A stretch of 22,860 nt of DNA from Deltaproteobacteria bacterium UBA2385 (lineage in GTDB: Bacteria > Myxococcota_A > UBA796 > UBA2385), in NCBI GenBank assembly GCA_002343455.1, contig DDSR01000432.1, positions 1 through 22,860 of the forward strand. Reading direction: 5' to 3'. The notes under the pieces are model-generated. The model made no database searches and was not told where the DNA came from. It worked only from the letters and a program-made list of their open reading frames with translations. The position numbers were made by a program, and so were the translations under genes. Positions 8,903-17,464 of this stretch are shown piece after piece. Every line of letters starts with the position of its first letter. Position 1 is the stretch's first letter.

Positions 8903-11031
8903 GCGGACCGTCGCTGGTGCGGGTGGAGCTGGGCCTGGGTCCGGCGGTCGACAAGAAGAGAGCCAGAGAGCTGGTCGAGGGTTGGCTGCAAGGCGGTGGC
9001 ATCGACCTCAAGGTGCTTGCGGGGCGCTCAGCGGTACGGCTCTTCATGGTACCCAGGGTTGTCGAGCGAACATTTGCCGTGCAGCTGGCCTGGCGTGCAT
9101 CTGGCCGTCGTCGCCGGTGGGAGATCGTGAGGAGGTTCGACCCCGTCAGTGGGTCCTGGACCGACACAGACGCGGCCGTGCTGCAGACGCGGCTGTCGCT
9201 GCCCATGCCTGCCTTGGAACCACCAGCGCAGGGGATGATCGTGTCCGCCTCGCTGAGCGAGCTGATGCAGCCAGGAGAGCCGGTTCCTCCTCGGATCGCT
9301 CCAGGCGGCGTCGACCCCGGCATCGTGCGTTGGCATCCCCCCGTATACCTGCCGACTACGGGAGATGTGCACCCAGGCGAGCTGGGCTCCCTCATGTGTG
9401 GAGGCTCTCGACGTTTGAAGGCGTGGACGCCGCTTCCGGCCTCCGATGCCCTGCTGCGTGCGGAGGCAGCGTCTCGGCTCGCGAAGTGGCCGGGCGCACA
9501 CGTGCTACCGAGGCATGGGTCGACAGTCACTGCGTCCAGTGTCAACCCAGTGGTCCTCGATGTCGTAGAGCCGGGCTTCGACGCCAACTGGGTGGGAAGT
9601 GCAGCCACCCGCGGGCATCGCACGAAGGTCGTGTCCGAGGGGGCCTCTCGCGACAAGCAGAGGCGCGATGCCTTCGATCCGATTGACCCGGTAAACGGTG
9701 CACGGTTTCGCGCCCTCGAGGTCGCGCTGGACAAGGCAGGTGGGTTGATGTTTCCGTCGTTCGACACCAAGGTCCAAGCGCCTGTTGCTGGTCTGTGTGC
9801 AACCTACGATGACAAAAAGCGCAAGAATCTATACAATATATTGAGAGGCGCCTTGGACCAGGCAATCGAAGGCCGCGGTCTTGCGGAAGGATTGGTTCAC
9901 AGGAGATCCCAAAGCGGGCAGGGAGGGCGGGTCGTACCTATGCCGACGGGCTGGACGACCGCCGACGGGCACTTCCAGACGCCCGACTGGTGGGCGGAAT
10001 GGGTGACTGAACTCAGCAAGCTGTGCTCCAAGCTGGCGAAGGCTCCGAGCGGTGGGCGGTACGAAGATGCTCCTGGTGCCGCGCTGATGGCGTCGACGAC
10101 GAGGCTCTACCAGGCCCTGCGCTTGCGGGATGTAGCGGATGGCTTGATCGCCCTCTCCCGCTTCTTCAGAGCGCTGCGAAAGGAGGTGGAGAAGATCGGA
10201 GGGTCGGAGCGGGACGACGCCGACCACGGGGCGATGGTCGCGACCTGCGCGATGTCCGTCGTGGGGGACCGGGTCGACGTCCGGTTGGTGTATCACTCGG
10301 GCTTCAACCTGGACGGAACGGCGCCGTCCGTGGACCGGAAGGTCGTGCGTTCACTGAGCTGGGGCAAGCTCCTCGACCCTCTGGACACCCGCGCGTGGAA
10401 GCGGGCTGCGGCAGACCTCGCCGAGGACCTGGCGGGTTGGCGAGAGGATCAGACGTTGTTTGTTCTGGCCGTGGCCAACCAGGGGACCGAACCCGGTCTG
10501 GACGCCTGGGCGGTCCTCGCCGGCAAGCCGAACGTGATCATCGTGGGGGGATGCTACACGTCGCCGGGCACGGCGCACGGGCCCTCCTTGCAGATGCACG
10601 CGTCGCCGTACCAGCACGGCTACCGGGTGAAGGTCGGCAGCATGGACATGCGTGTGCCGGATGTCTGTGCCCCGACCGAGGCCAACGCCCTGGGGAACAG
10701 CGCCCTCTACCTGGGTGTCGACGACGCCTGGCGGTTCGGGTCCGGGTCCTCCCAGGCCACGCCGCTCTTCGCCGCAGCCTGCGCCCTGCTGTGGTCGGCC
10801 AACCCGGGCTGGACGGCGCCGCAGCTCAAGTCCTGGGTCCTGGAGCATGGCTGCACTCGATTCACCAGCGGGTCCTTTCACGCGCCGGCCGGCGTGGCCG
10901 GGCTGAGCGAGACCGACGCGGCCAGCAACGAGGGGGCCCGCACCCTGGACTTGAAGAAGGCGCTCGCAGCTCTGCAGACGCAGCGGGCGGTCAACAGCCC
11001 CTTGCTTCAAGGGCGAGGAGGGAAGAGGTGA
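8899..11031 (+). CDS. subtilisin-fold (S8-like) protein, first of a tandem pair
   Basis: This 710-residue protein has a subtilase core. The Ser motif is GSGSSQATP (Ser618) followed by LFAAACALLWSANPGWTA. The oxyanion Asn lies in LAVANQG (Asn527). The His motif is DHGAMVA (His443). The Asp site reads VVLDVVEPGFDANW: aligned on the G-[IF]-D that follows the catalytic residue in the family, the position is Glu224, not Asp, although Asp221 is close by. About 219 residues separate this site from His, far more than in typical subtilases, and much of that insertion looks helical and charged. The first 200 residues are shared with the next gene (RRWEIVRRFDPVSGSW) and are not a recognised propeptide. 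There is no signal peptide. The start overlaps the upstream stop (ATGA), with GGGGAGG four bases before it. Either a protease with altered chemistry or a structural pseudo-protease is possible. Confidence 0.85.
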   Translation: MSGPSLVRVELGLGPAVDKKRARELVEGWLQGGGIDLKVLAGRSAVRLFMVPRVVERTFAVQLAWRASGRRRRWEIVRRFDPVSGSWTDTDAAVLQTRLSLPMPALEPPAQGMIVSASLSELMQPGEPVPPRIAPGGVDPGIVRWHPPVYLPTTGDVHPGELGSLMCGGSRRLKAWTPLPASDALLRAEAASRLAKWPGAHVLPRHGSTVTASSVNPVVLDVVEPGFDANWVGSAATRGHRTKVVSEGASRDKQRRDAFDPIDPVNGARFRALEVALDKAGGLMFPSFDTKVQAPVAGLCATYDDKKRKNLYNILRGALDQAIEGRGLAEGLVHRRSQSGQGGRVVPMPTGWTTADGHFQTPDWWAEWVTELSKLCSKLAKAPSGGRYEDAPGAALMASTTRLYQALRLRDVADGLIALSRFFRALRKEVEKIGGSERDDADHGAMVATCAMSVVGDRVDVRLVYHSGFNLDGTAPSVDRKVVRSLSWGKLLDPLDTRAWKRAAADLAEDLAGWREDQTLFVLAVANQGTEPGLDAWAVLAGKPNVIIVGGCYTSPGTAHGPSLQMHASPYQHGYRVKVGSMDMRVPDVCAPTEANALGNSALYLGVDDAWRFGSGSSQATPLFAAACALLWSANPGWTAPQLKSWVLEHGCTRFTSGSFHAPAGVAGLSETDAASNEGARTLDLKKALAALQTQRAVNSPLLQGRGGKR
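9771..9850 (+). other. local AT-rich island inside the first subtilase-like gene
   Basis: By hand count, 9781-9840 holds 25 G/C in 60 bases (about 42 %), against roughly 70 % around it. It includes atacaatatattg and several codons rare in this window (AAA, AGA, ATA, TTG). It encodes a Lys/Arg-rich stretch (YDDKKRKNLYNILRG) within the insertion between the Asp-site and His-site motifs. The reading frame is continuous through it. Confidence 0.7.
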
Positions 11032-13181
11032 AGCCGAGCTGGCCTTTCATCGGCTTCACCCTGAGGGACGGAGTCGTGGATGCTCCTGGCGCGGCAGCGG
11101 CGCTGCGCGCCTTCAACGCGAGCTTCGGCGGATGGAGCGAGGAGGTGCGCCCGCCGGCGCCAACCCGGATCTACTGTCCGATCGGTCGAGTCGAGGCCGT
11201 CTTCGGCATCCGGGCGGCCTGGCGCCCCCTCGCCGACGGCGGGCGCTGGGAGGTGCGGGCCGTGCGGGACCCGACGACGGGTCTGTGGACCGATCGCCCC
11301 CCTCCCGAGGCCATCGACTGGCAGCCTCTCCCGATGATCGACGCGGCTCGGCCGTGGACGACCGGCATCTACCTCGGCGGAGTCGGCGTGTGGCCCGGCG
11401 CGACGCCGACCCGTCCGGGGATCGCCGCCCTGTCCGACTCACTCGCGGTCTCATGGGCGCCCCCGCTCAACCGCCCGGTCCCCGGGGACCTGCTCCTGGG
11501 CGAGCTGGGAGAGGCGGTCTGCGGGGGCCCGCGCCGGGTCCTGGCCGGAGCCGATCTTCCCGACACGCAGGCGGCCCACGAGGCCGCGTCCCTCCGGTCT
11601 CTCCACGAGTGGGGCGCCCAGCTCGCTCGCCTGGGTGCGGTGACGAACACCGGGCAGCCCGTCGCCCTGGAGATCCTGGAGAGCGACATCGACGACACCT
11701 GGGACGCGGCGCGGGGCGCTCATGGGCTCGACGGAGGGTTCCAGGTGGTCGGGCCCTTCAGCGGCGGTCAGAGTCGCTTCGAGACGAGGCTCGCCAGCGA
11801 GTCGGCTGCGACGCTGCAGGACCTCGAGAGCAGCGTCAGGGCGGCCATCGTGCGCTTGAACCGTCGGTTCGAGCGCGAGATCTCCGGTCCGCTGGCCGTG
11901 CTGCAGACACATTACATACGAACCTTGCACGAGGAGCTCCAGCGGAAGGTCGCCGCCATCCGGTCGGATCTCAACCTTGCGATCAACCACTGCCAGGAGA
12001 TCGTGAGCACCCTCGACTTCCACTCCTACAAGGCGTCCACGACCGAGCTTCGCCCCGACTGGGTCGACGGCGAAGGGGTCTTCCGCACGCCCGCTCGGGT
12101 CGTGGCGCTCTTGGACTGCCTGGCGACGCTCGCCGATCTGCTCATCCCGACCATGTCCAGCACGACGGTCTTCAGCGACGACGCCGAGGCCCGGTCCATC
12201 CTGGTGGAGATCCCCGACCTGGTGCGCACACAGGGCGTCTCGGCGACGCTGGAGATGCTGGCCGACTGGCTCCTGCGGATAAGAGGGATGGACCCGGACG
12301 GGCTGAGGCAGAAGCGGGAGCGGGGGTACAAGGAGCATGGGGTCATGTGCGCGGCGGCGGCGCTGGCGGTCGTGGGCTCGCGAGTACCGGTCAGGCTCTT
12401 GTCCAGCTCGCCGGGCTTCTTCGGGCATCCGCTCACACCTGGACAGAAGGTCGTGCGCTCGTGCAGCTTCGGCGAAGCGGTGCGGCCGGAGAACCCGACC
12501 CGCCTCGGCATTGAGCGTTCGGGGCTCGTACAGTCCCTGCAAACCTTCGAACCCGAGCGGGTGCTGTTCGTCCTGGCGGTCAGCAATTCCACTGCGGGCA
12601 GCACCCGGCTCGAACGCAACGCCTTGCTGGGCGGGCAGGACAACGTCATCCTGGTCGGCGGATCGGTGTGGGTCCGGCTGGTGGACGCGGGGATCGCGCG
12701 GCTGGAGCCTCACGCCTCGGAGAGCCAGCATGGCTATCTCTGGCAGCTCAACGGGACGGACCTCGTGGTCCCCGACGTCTGCGCCAGCACCTACTGCGAC
12801 GTCAAGGGCGGCAGCATGGTCTACCCGATGGGCGACGGGAGCTGGCGCCTGGGCAGCGGCTCCTCGCAGGCGGCGCCCATCGTCGCGGCGGCCTGCGCGC
12901 TGCTGTGGCAGCTGGCCCCGGGCTTCACCGCGAAGCAGGTCAAGGAGCACATGCTGAAGCACACGACGAAGCTGCTGGATGGCGCCTTCTTCACGCCCGC
13001 TGTCGCCCCCGGCGCGACCCCGGCCTTCACCAGCCCCGACCTGGCCAATCACCCCGGGGCCTGCTGCATCGACCTCGCGGCCGCGCTGACCGCCCTGGGC
13101 TCCTCCTCTCCCGGCGCGGCGGTGCCCGACCTCAGCCTCCTCCAGCGCCGCGCCAGCGTTTCTACCGGAGTCGTCCCATGA
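11028..13181 (+). CDS. subtilisin-fold (S8-like) protein, second of a tandem pair
   Basis: This 717-residue paralogue of the preceding protein has the same order of parts. The shared N-terminal domain includes RWEVRAVRDPTTGLW. The Asp-site motif VALEILESDIDDTWD has Glu218 where Asp is expected. A helical insertion follows (for example LQDLESSVRAAIVRLNRRFE and LHEELQRKVAAIRSDL). The His motif is EHGVMCA (His437), the oxyanion Asn is in LAVSNST (Asn520), and the Ser motif is GSGSSQAAP (Ser613) followed by IVAAACALLWQLAPGFTA. The Glu-to-His distance is 219 residues, the same as in the first copy, so the insertion predates the duplication. The start is GTG, overlapping the upstream TGA (GTGA), with a strong purine-rich gaggagggaag ahead of it. 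There is no signal peptide. Codon use matches the rest of the operon, unlike the more AT-rich first copy. Confidence 0.85.
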   Translation: MKPSWPFIGFTLRDGVVDAPGAAAALRAFNASFGGWSEEVRPPAPTRIYCPIGRVEAVFGIRAAWRPLADGGRWEVRAVRDPTTGLWTDRPPPEAIDWQPLPMIDAARPWTTGIYLGGVGVWPGATPTRPGIAALSDSLAVSWAPPLNRPVPGDLLLGELGEAVCGGPRRVLAGADLPDTQAAHEAASLRSLHEWGAQLARLGAVTNTGQPVALEILESDIDDTWDAARGAHGLDGGFQVVGPFSGGQSRFETRLASESAATLQDLESSVRAAIVRLNRRFEREISGPLAVLQTHYIRTLHEELQRKVAAIRSDLNLAINHCQEIVSTLDFHSYKASTTELRPDWVDGEGVFRTPARVVALLDCLATLADLLIPTMSSTTVFSDDAEARSILVEIPDLVRTQGVSATLEMLADWLLRIRGMDPDGLRQKRERGYKEHGVMCAAAALAVVGSRVPVRLLSSSPGFFGHPLTPGQKVVRSCSFGEAVRPENPTRLGIERSGLVQSLQTFEPERVLFVLAVSNSTAGSTRLERNALLGGQDNVILVGGSVWVRLVDAGIARLEPHASESQHGYLWQLNGTDLVVPDVCASTYCDVKGGSMVYPMGDGSWRLGSGSSQAAPIVAAACALLWQLAPGFTAKQVKEHMLKHTTKLLDGAFFTPAVAPGATPAFTSPDLANHPGACCIDLAAALTALGSSSPGAAVPDLSLLQRRASVSTGVVP

Positions 13182-16100
13182 TCCCCGCATCCTGGCCGCC
13201 AGCGCCTCAACAGGTCGTCCGTCGGGGGAGCCCCTTGCCGGAGGTGCTGGAGCAGTTCTTCTCGGTGGTGCTCGAGGCCACGCAGCTCGAGTTCACCGTC
13301 CTCGTCGAGGACCGGTCGGTCGACGCCGCCGGGAACCGCTCCTGGCACGGGAGCACCCGCGCCTGGGGCAGCGACCAGGCCCGCTTCGGGGTCCTGCTCG
13401 ACGCCGCCGGCAACGTGCTGCGGATCTGGATGGCCCGGCCGGTCGAGCTGCTGGACCGGGTGTCCGTGCCTAGCCTGAGGTCCGGAGACCTCTGGGAGGT
13501 CGTCGATGCGCATGTGCCCCTGCCCTTCGTTCCGGCCTTCGCCGGGGACGAGCCCTACCTGCCCGAGCTGATCCGGATTGATCACTCGGCCGTCAGGCGG
13601 ATCGAGGTGGGCGGGCAGGGGGTGCTGGTCCGGGCCACCTTCGTCGGACAGAGCGGCACCTTCTCGGTGCTGGAGCCCTCCGACCTGAGCGAGGTCGAGC
13701 GTCTGGCCCTGCCCGCGCTGCCGCCGGGCGAGGCGCTGCCCTCCTTTGCGGCCCTCGCCACGATGCTGGGCAACGAGCACGACGCCGGCGCGGACCTCGC
13801 CGAGCTGCCCGATCCCCTGCAGGCCGTGCTCGACCTCCGCGTGCAGGCCCTGGCCCTGACCCTGAGGCCGACGGCGCCCTTCCTCGACGAGGTCTTCCTG
13901 CGGGTGGGCACGGCACCGGAGCGCGCCTGGAACCTGGTCCCCGGGCTGGACCTGCTCTCGATGCGAGACCTGCGCCTGTCCCTGAGCGTCCGGGCGCCGC
14001 TGGAGCCCGCTCGTCGCCAGACCCGCCTGAGCGCCTCGGGGGTCTTCCGCGTGGGTAGCCTGTCGCTGGACGCCAGCGCGTCATTCCCCGACGGCTTCGT
14101 CCACGCCTCGCTGGTGCCCGGGCAGGTCTGGCACCTCGCCGACCTGCTGGAGGCCCTGCACCTGCCCGTGCCCGCGGCCGGCGCCCCGGTCCTGACCGAG
14201 CTGGTCGTGGGGGCCTACCCCCACCGGAGCCCTCCGCAGTTCGTCATGCGGGGCCGGCTGGAGGAGGTCGCCACCCTGGACCTGGCGCTGGGAGGCCCCT
14301 CCCTCTCGCTGCGGGCCGTCCAGGTCGAGGTGCGAGGCGACGGATCGGGCGGGATCGAGGGGACGGTCGTGGCCGAGCTGGAGGCGGCGGGCAGTCGACT
14401 GTCCTTGCTCGCCAGTCACGCCGTCGGCAGCGATGGCTGGTTCTTTCGCGGCGCCCTGGTCGGCTCGGGGCCGAGCGTCGACGGGCTGGAGAGCTGGCTG
14501 TCCGCGCAGATCCACGCCGCCGTCCTGCCCAGGGCCCTGGTGGAGAGCCACGCGACCCTGGACGACCTGCTGATCTCCTTCGACACCGGCGACCGCCACC
14601 TCCAGCTCCAGGTCGCCGTGGCGCTCCACCTCGGCGGCCTGGAGGGCACGGTCGCCCTCGACCTGGACGTGCTCCCCCAGGGCGGCGGCCACACCCAGCA
14701 CCGCATCTCCGGCAGCTTCACGCTGGACTCCGGGCACCGCTTCGAGCTCCAGGTCGGGGATGGAGGCGCGGACGAGGAGGCGCTGATCGTCGGCAGCTAC
14801 GTCGCCGAGGAGGGCGCCACGGTGAGCGAGCTGCTCTCCGCCCTGGGCCTGGGCCTGCCGATCGAGATCCCCCTGGTCGACGCCGTCTTCGCGCGCGGCG
14901 GCGGCCGCAGCCTGGTCCTGGTCGACCTGGACGAAGGGGTCGACCTCGCGCACCTGCCGTGGATCGGCCGGATGCTGCCCGAGGGGCTGTCCCTGGACCT
15001 GCGCCTGCGCCTGCTGGTGGCCGAGGCGGGGTGGACGGCCGCCGCCGTGGACGCGCTGGTCGCGGCCCTTCCCCAAGGGGTCGCGCCGGTGGCGCTGGCG
15101 GATGGCGAGACCGAGCTGCCCAAGCTCAGCCTTCGGGCCCAGATCCGTCTGGGCGACGAGCTGCTCTGCCTGCCACCCTTTGGGGTCGAGGCTCGACCCC
15201 ACGCCGAGGTCGCCAGCCAGGTCGGCCCGCAGACCCAGGCGCTGCCCGTCCAGGCCGACCCCGCGGCTCCCGGAGGGGTGCACTGGGTCGAGGTGGGCAA
15301 GGCGGTGGGACCCATTCACCTGCGGCGGCTGGGGCTGGGGGTCGACGCCGTGGCGGGGACCCTGGACATCGAGATCGACAGCTCCCTGGTGATGGGCCCC
15401 GTGACCTTCTCGCTCGATGGGCTGGGGGTCCAGACCCCCCTGGACCGCTTCGAGCCGCGGTTCCGCCTCCGGGGGTTGGGGCTGGAAGTCCGGGCGGGCG
15501 AGGTCGAGGTCGAAGGCGCGCTCTTGATGGTGGAGAGCGACCTGCCGGGTGGTGAGCCCTCCTTCGTCGGTGCCGCCCTGGTCAAGACCAAGACCCTCTC
15601 CCTCTCGGCGCTGGGGGCCTTCGGCGAGCTGAACGGGCACAAGTCCCTCTTCGTCTACGCGGTCCTGGACTACCCGCTGGGCGGCCCCTCCTTCTTCTTC
15701 GTGACGGGCCTCGCCGCCGGTTTCGGCTACAACCGCCGCCTGATCCTGCCGGAGATCGACGACGTCGCCTCCTTCCCGCTGGTCGCGGACGCCGTGGCTG
15801 GAGCGGGGGCCGCCGCGCTGCCCTCCGGCGATGCCCTGATGGACAAGCTGGCCTCGGTTCAGAGGTATGTGCCGGCCAGCGTGGGGGACTACTTCCTGGC
15901 TGTCGGGGTGAAGTTCACCTCCTTCAAGCTCGTGGAGTCCTTCGTCCTGCTCTCGGTCTCCTTCGGCAACCGCTTCGAGATCGATCTCCTCGGCCTCTCG
16001 ACCCTGGTCACCCCTCCGCCGGAGAGCGGCCAGACGCCCCTGGCCGTGGTCCAGGTGGCCTTGAAGGGCCGCTTCGCGCCCGCGGAGGGCTTCCTGGGCA

Positions 16101-17449
16101 TCGAGGCGCGGATCACCTCGGCCTCGTTCATCCTCTCCCGCGACTGCCACCTCTCGGGCGGCTTCGCGTTCTCGAGCTGGTTCTCGGGTGAACATGCGGG
16201 TGACTTCGCCCTGACCCTCGGCGGGTACCACCCGCTGTTCCACGCTCCGTCGCACTACCCTCAGGTCCCTCGCCTGGCCTTCCACTGGCAGGTCTGTCCA
16301 GAGGTGGAGATCAAGGGCGACGCCTACTATGCCCTCACCGGGCAGGCCCTGATGGCCGGAGGGCACCTCGAGGCGACCTACCGAAGCGGCAACCTCTCGG
16401 CCTGGTTTCGGGCCGGCGCCGACTTCCTGGTCGCCTGGAAGCCCTACCACTACGACGCCAGCATGTACGTCAGCATCGGGGCATCGTACACGTACACGTT
16501 CCTGGGGACCCACCACATCCAGGTGGAGGTGGGCGCCGACGTCCACCTCTGGGGTCCCGAGTTCGCGGGCACCGCCCACATCGACCTGACCATCGTCTCG
16601 TTCACCGTGGCCTTCGGGGACCAAGGCAAGCCCAAGGTCCAACACCAGACCTGGGGCGAATTCGCCACCTCCTTTCTCCCTGAGGAGTCCGACATCTGCG
16701 CGATCTCCTGCCGGTCGGGCCTGGTCCGCAGCATCCCCTCGCCGCGGTCCGAGGGCCCGGACTGGGTGGTGAGCGCCGAGGAGCTCTGCCTCGAGCTCTC
16801 GACCCAGGTGCCCGTGAAGGAGCTTCGGATCCTGGTCGAGGACGAGGACGCCGCCGCTGGGAGCCCCGCCCTGTGGCGGTCGATGGAGCCCTCCCCGCTC
16901 CCCGCGCTGGGAGTCTCCCCGGTCGGGACCGCCGCGACCGAGTTCACGTCCAGGGTCGACGTCGTGGTGCGTAGGGGGGGCGCGCTGGTGACCGGGTTGC
17001 GGGCCAGCCCGGTCCGCAAGCGGGTCCCCAAGGCCATGTGGGGGCCGCCGCTATCGGAAGAGACGCTGGCTCCCTCCCTGGAAGCCGAGAGCTTGATCCC
17101 CGGCGCGCTGGCCGGCGTGGCCCTGCGGCCAGCGCGCGGAGCGCCCGCGAACGGCTCGCGCCCGGTCTCGCGGGAGGACCTGGCCTACGACACCGTGGCC
17201 GTCCGGGACGACCACCTGCGCTGGGACCCCTGCCTCTGCGCCGACGCGGCGCTGGTCGACGATCCGGCGGAGCGCGCCCGCGTCCTGGCCCTGGTCCTCG
17301 ACGACGAGGCGGTCGCCCGACGGCGGCTGGAGGTCCTGGCTGCCCTGGGACTGGAGCCCTCCTCGATCCGTGTCGGGGCGGGCCTCGCCTCGGTCTTCCA
17401 GGCCCCTCCTCAGGTGGGTGCCCTGCTCCCTGAGCTCGTCTCCGCCTGA
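13178..17449 (+). CDS. giant DUF6603-type beta-rich protein
   Basis: This 1,423-residue protein is the largest in the window. Residues about 700-1185 match what I know of the DUF6603 family: VGPIHLRRLGLGVD, SLDGLGVQTPLDRF, then FFFVTGLAAGFGYNRRL and a long beta-rich continuation with aromatic strands (YVSIGASYTYTFLG). Upstream of this, residues about 330-660 form several similar beta modules (LDLALGGPSLSLRAVQVEV, LQVAVALHLGGLEGTVALD, LSLDLRLRLLVAE). The extreme N-terminus (LEQFFSVVLEATQLEFTV) is unrecognised. There is no signal peptide or membrane helix, and the biochemical function of DUF6603 is unknown to me. The ATG overlaps the upstream stop (ATGA), with GGAG seven bases before it. A long-beta-sheet scaffold or hydrophobic-ligand role would fit the strand pattern, but that is speculation. 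Confidence 0.85.
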   Translation: MIPASWPPAPQQVVRRGSPLPEVLEQFFSVVLEATQLEFTVLVEDRSVDAAGNRSWHGSTRAWGSDQARFGVLLDAAGNVLRIWMARPVELLDRVSVPSLRSGDLWEVVDAHVPLPFVPAFAGDEPYLPELIRIDHSAVRRIEVGGQGVLVRATFVGQSGTFSVLEPSDLSEVERLALPALPPGEALPSFAALATMLGNEHDAGADLAELPDPLQAVLDLRVQALALTLRPTAPFLDEVFLRVGTAPERAWNLVPGLDLLSMRDLRLSLSVRAPLEPARRQTRLSASGVFRVGSLSLDASASFPDGFVHASLVPGQVWHLADLLEALHLPVPAAGAPVLTELVVGAYPHRSPPQFVMRGRLEEVATLDLALGGPSLSLRAVQVEVRGDGSGGIEGTVVAELEAAGSRLSLLASHAVGSDGWFFRGALVGSGPSVDGLESWLSAQIHAAVLPRALVESHATLDDLLISFDTGDRHLQLQVAVALHLGGLEGTVALDLDVLPQGGGHTQHRISGSFTLDSGHRFELQVGDGGADEEALIVGSYVAEEGATVSELLSALGLGLPIEIPLVDAVFARGGGRSLVLVDLDEGVDLAHLPWIGRMLPEGLSLDLRLRLLVAEAGWTAAAVDALVAALPQGVAPVALADGETELPKLSLRAQIRLGDELLCLPPFGVEARPHAEVASQVGPQTQALPVQADPAAPGGVHWVEVGKAVGPIHLRRLGLGVDAVAGTLDIEIDSSLVMGPVTFSLDGLGVQTPLDRFEPRFRLRGLGLEVRAGEVEVEGALLMVESDLPGGEPSFVGAALVKTKTLSLSALGAFGELNGHKSLFVYAVLDYPLGGPSFFFVTGLAAGFGYNRRLILPEIDDVASFPLVADAVAGAGAAALPSGDALMDKLASVQRYVPASVGDYFLAVGVKFTSFKLVESFVLLSVSFGNRFEIDLLGLSTLVTPPPESGQTPLAVVQVALKGRFAPAEGFLGIEARITSASFILSRDCHLSGGFAFSSWFSGEHAGDFALTLGGYHPLFHAPSHYPQVPRLAFHWQVCPEVEIKGDAYYALTGQALMAGGHLEATYRSGNLSAWFRAGADFLVAWKPYHYDASMYVSIGASYTYTFLGTHHIQVEVGADVHLWGPEFAGTAHIDLTIVSFTVAFGDQGKPKVQHQTWGEFATSFLPEESDICAISCRSGLVRSIPSPRSEGPDWVVSAEELCLELSTQVPVKELRILVEDEDAAAGSPALWRSMEPSPLPALGVSPVGTAATEFTSRVDVVVRRGGALVTGLRASPVRKRVPKAMWGPPLSEETLAPSLEAESLIPGALAGVALRPARGAPANGSRPVSREDLAYDTVAVRDDHLRWDPCLCADAALVDDPAERARVLALVLDDEAVARRRLEVLAALGLEPSSIRVGAGLASVFQAPPQVGALLPELVSA

Positions 17450-17464
17450 GTTGTTGGAGTCTTC

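Noticed and set aside
14081..16645. An 854-codon open frame on the minus strand opposite the DUF6603 gene
   Set aside because: It is a compositional shadow of the plus-strand gene: rich in Gln, Asp, Gly and His, with no domain motif and no plausible operon context.
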